DNA of 64,000 nt. Origin: Gramella sp. KN1008. GTDB lineage: Bacteria; Bacteroidota; Bacteroidia; Flavobacteriales; Flavobacteriaceae. The notes beneath the pieces are model-generated. The model was not told where the DNA came from and made no database searches. It worked only from the letters and a program-made list of their open reading frames with translations. A program made the position numbers and the translations under genes. Positions within the stretch are counted from its first letter, which is position 1; each line of letters begins with the position of its first letter. Shown here one piece after another: positions 63,500 to 64,000 of the stretch. The DNA lies in the NCBI RefSeq assembly GCF_004332155.1, contig NZ_SJDV01000003.1, positions 470,264-534,263 on the forward strand, given 5' to 3'.

Positions 63500-63522
63500 G
63501 AGGCAGAGAGAATCTCTGCCTC
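63500..63522 (+). terminator. Hairpin terminator after the OsmC gene
   Basis: GAGGCAGAGA (63500-63509) and TCTCTGCCTC (63513-63522) form a perfect 10-bp stem with a 3-nt loop. The T tract is weak (TAACCATTTT). Confidence 0.65.
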
Positions 63523-63640
63523 TAACCATTTTATCGAATTTTTATTTGGCTAATAAAAAGGGTGATTACAAAGAAAAAGTATACTAATTACGAAAGGTTA
63601 ATAGTAAGCAGGGAAATAATTGTCATTTTAACAGAATGTG

Positions 63641-63694
63641 TTACAACGGTTAGTATATGGCGCGTTTCAATGCGCCATATACTTTGTTGGCAGC
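63641..63694. repeat. Compact 54-bp boundary element 9
   Basis: TTACAACGG at the left and TTGTTGGCAGC at the right enclose a perfect 12-bp hairpin, AGTATATGGCGC (63652-63663) and GCGCCATATACT (63672-63683). The ends match those of the long elements, and the next gene lies on the minus strand, as in the array. Confidence 0.75.
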
Positions 63695-63706
63695 TCTATT
63701 TCTTAA

Positions 63707-64000
63707 CTAAAAACTACAATTCGTAGTTACTATAGTATTTTCTCCTACTAGTGGAAGGATTTGTTCATATTCCTCTTGTATGTCATCAATGCAAATCAAA
63801 TTTGGCGGGTTATAAAACCAGCCATCACCATATCCATTGTTATAAACAAAAGAATCTAGAATAGAGGAATTTTTTAAAATTAAGGTGTCTACCATATTTT
63901 CTGCAATATTTAGCCACTTTAAATTAATACCCTGAGCAATGGCCTGGGGCGCATCTTCCTCAAGACTGAAGGCTCTTACTTCCTGTAAATTACCTTCGCA
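63707..64000 (-). CDS. Unknown protein, N-terminus off the right edge (partial)
   Basis: The frame is open from the stop at 63707-63709 to the right edge (97 codons); an internal ATG at 63895 is probably not the start. The visible part reads CEGNLQEVRAFSLEE at the edge and ends ENTIVTTNCSF. The Cys followed by EGN may be a lipoprotein attachment site. It is probably the first gene of a further cassette to the right. No family recognised. Confidence 0.6.
   Translation of the reverse strand, partial: CEGNLQEVRAFSLEEDAPQAIAQGINLKWLNIAENMVDTLILKNSSILDSFVYNNGYGDGWFYNPPNLICIDDIQEEYEQILPLVGENTIVTTNCSF

Overview
The window looks like part of a chromosome from a marine or environmental flavobacterium (Bacteroidota, probably Flavobacteriaceae; closeness to Gramella/Salegentibacter/Zunongwangia-type genomes is only an inference). 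Reasons: low G+C, secreted proteins with short Sec signals ending in SxGQ/AQ, Bacteroidota-type lipoboxes followed by C-N/C-K, few clear Shine-Dalgarno sequences, possible TAnnTTTG promoters, and genes for polysaccharide use (GH29 fucosidase, esterase, sulfatase plus formylglycine-generating enzyme).

Layout. 1-5620: tripartite RND efflux operon on the minus strand (the pump runs off the left edge). 5865-6900: aldo/keto reductase, tRNA-Pro(GGG) and a terminator. 7275-11715: secreted esterase-like protein and alpha-L-fucosidase. 11910-18554: single-domain receiver divergent from a 1979-residue soluble hybrid histidine kinase built on about ten tandem double-HAMP units. 18624-22213: patatin phospholipase and an octaheme cytochrome/TPR lipoprotein. 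22809-30874: a compact six-gene operon of mostly unrecognised genes (cysteine amidase with peptidoglycan-binding domain, two proteins sharing an unknown domain, a protein with a low-complexity head, a four-repeat hemopexin propeller fused to a caspase/gingipain-like domain, and a membrane protein). This is the best candidate here for an undescribed system. 31052-34582: NrtR-type regulator, sulfatase with a damaged 3' end, and a genuine formylglycine-generating enzyme. 34777-46604: stress, nuclease and signalling genes, including Hsp20/DUF302 with FNR-like palindromes, a beta-CASP nuclease overlapping an ATP-cone/Mrr nuclease, and a ferredoxin-cyclase-globin fusion. 46866-52386: HMA-CDF transporter and a 1496-residue double UvrA-like ATPase.

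53057-60716 is an array of eight single-gene units, all on the minus strand and functionally unrelated (amidohydrolase, GNAT, PH-like membrane protein, unknown, methyltransferase, DUF418, two NTF2-like lipoproteins). Related imperfectly palindromic elements of about 75-150 bp separate them, always in the same orientation relative to the genes. This resembles an integron cassette array, although the ends do not fit the canonical attC boxes and no integrase is in the window. A compact 54-bp version of the element recurs at 63641-63694, just before a gene that leaves the window.

Between these (60850-63492) a sigma-54 activator is divergent from an OsmC gene that has a well-spaced -24/-12 promoter, so a dedicated sigma-54 circuit is likely. 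An almost identical 16-bp palindrome lies upstream of both the efflux operon and the Hsp20/DUF302 pair and suggests shared control of the two loci.
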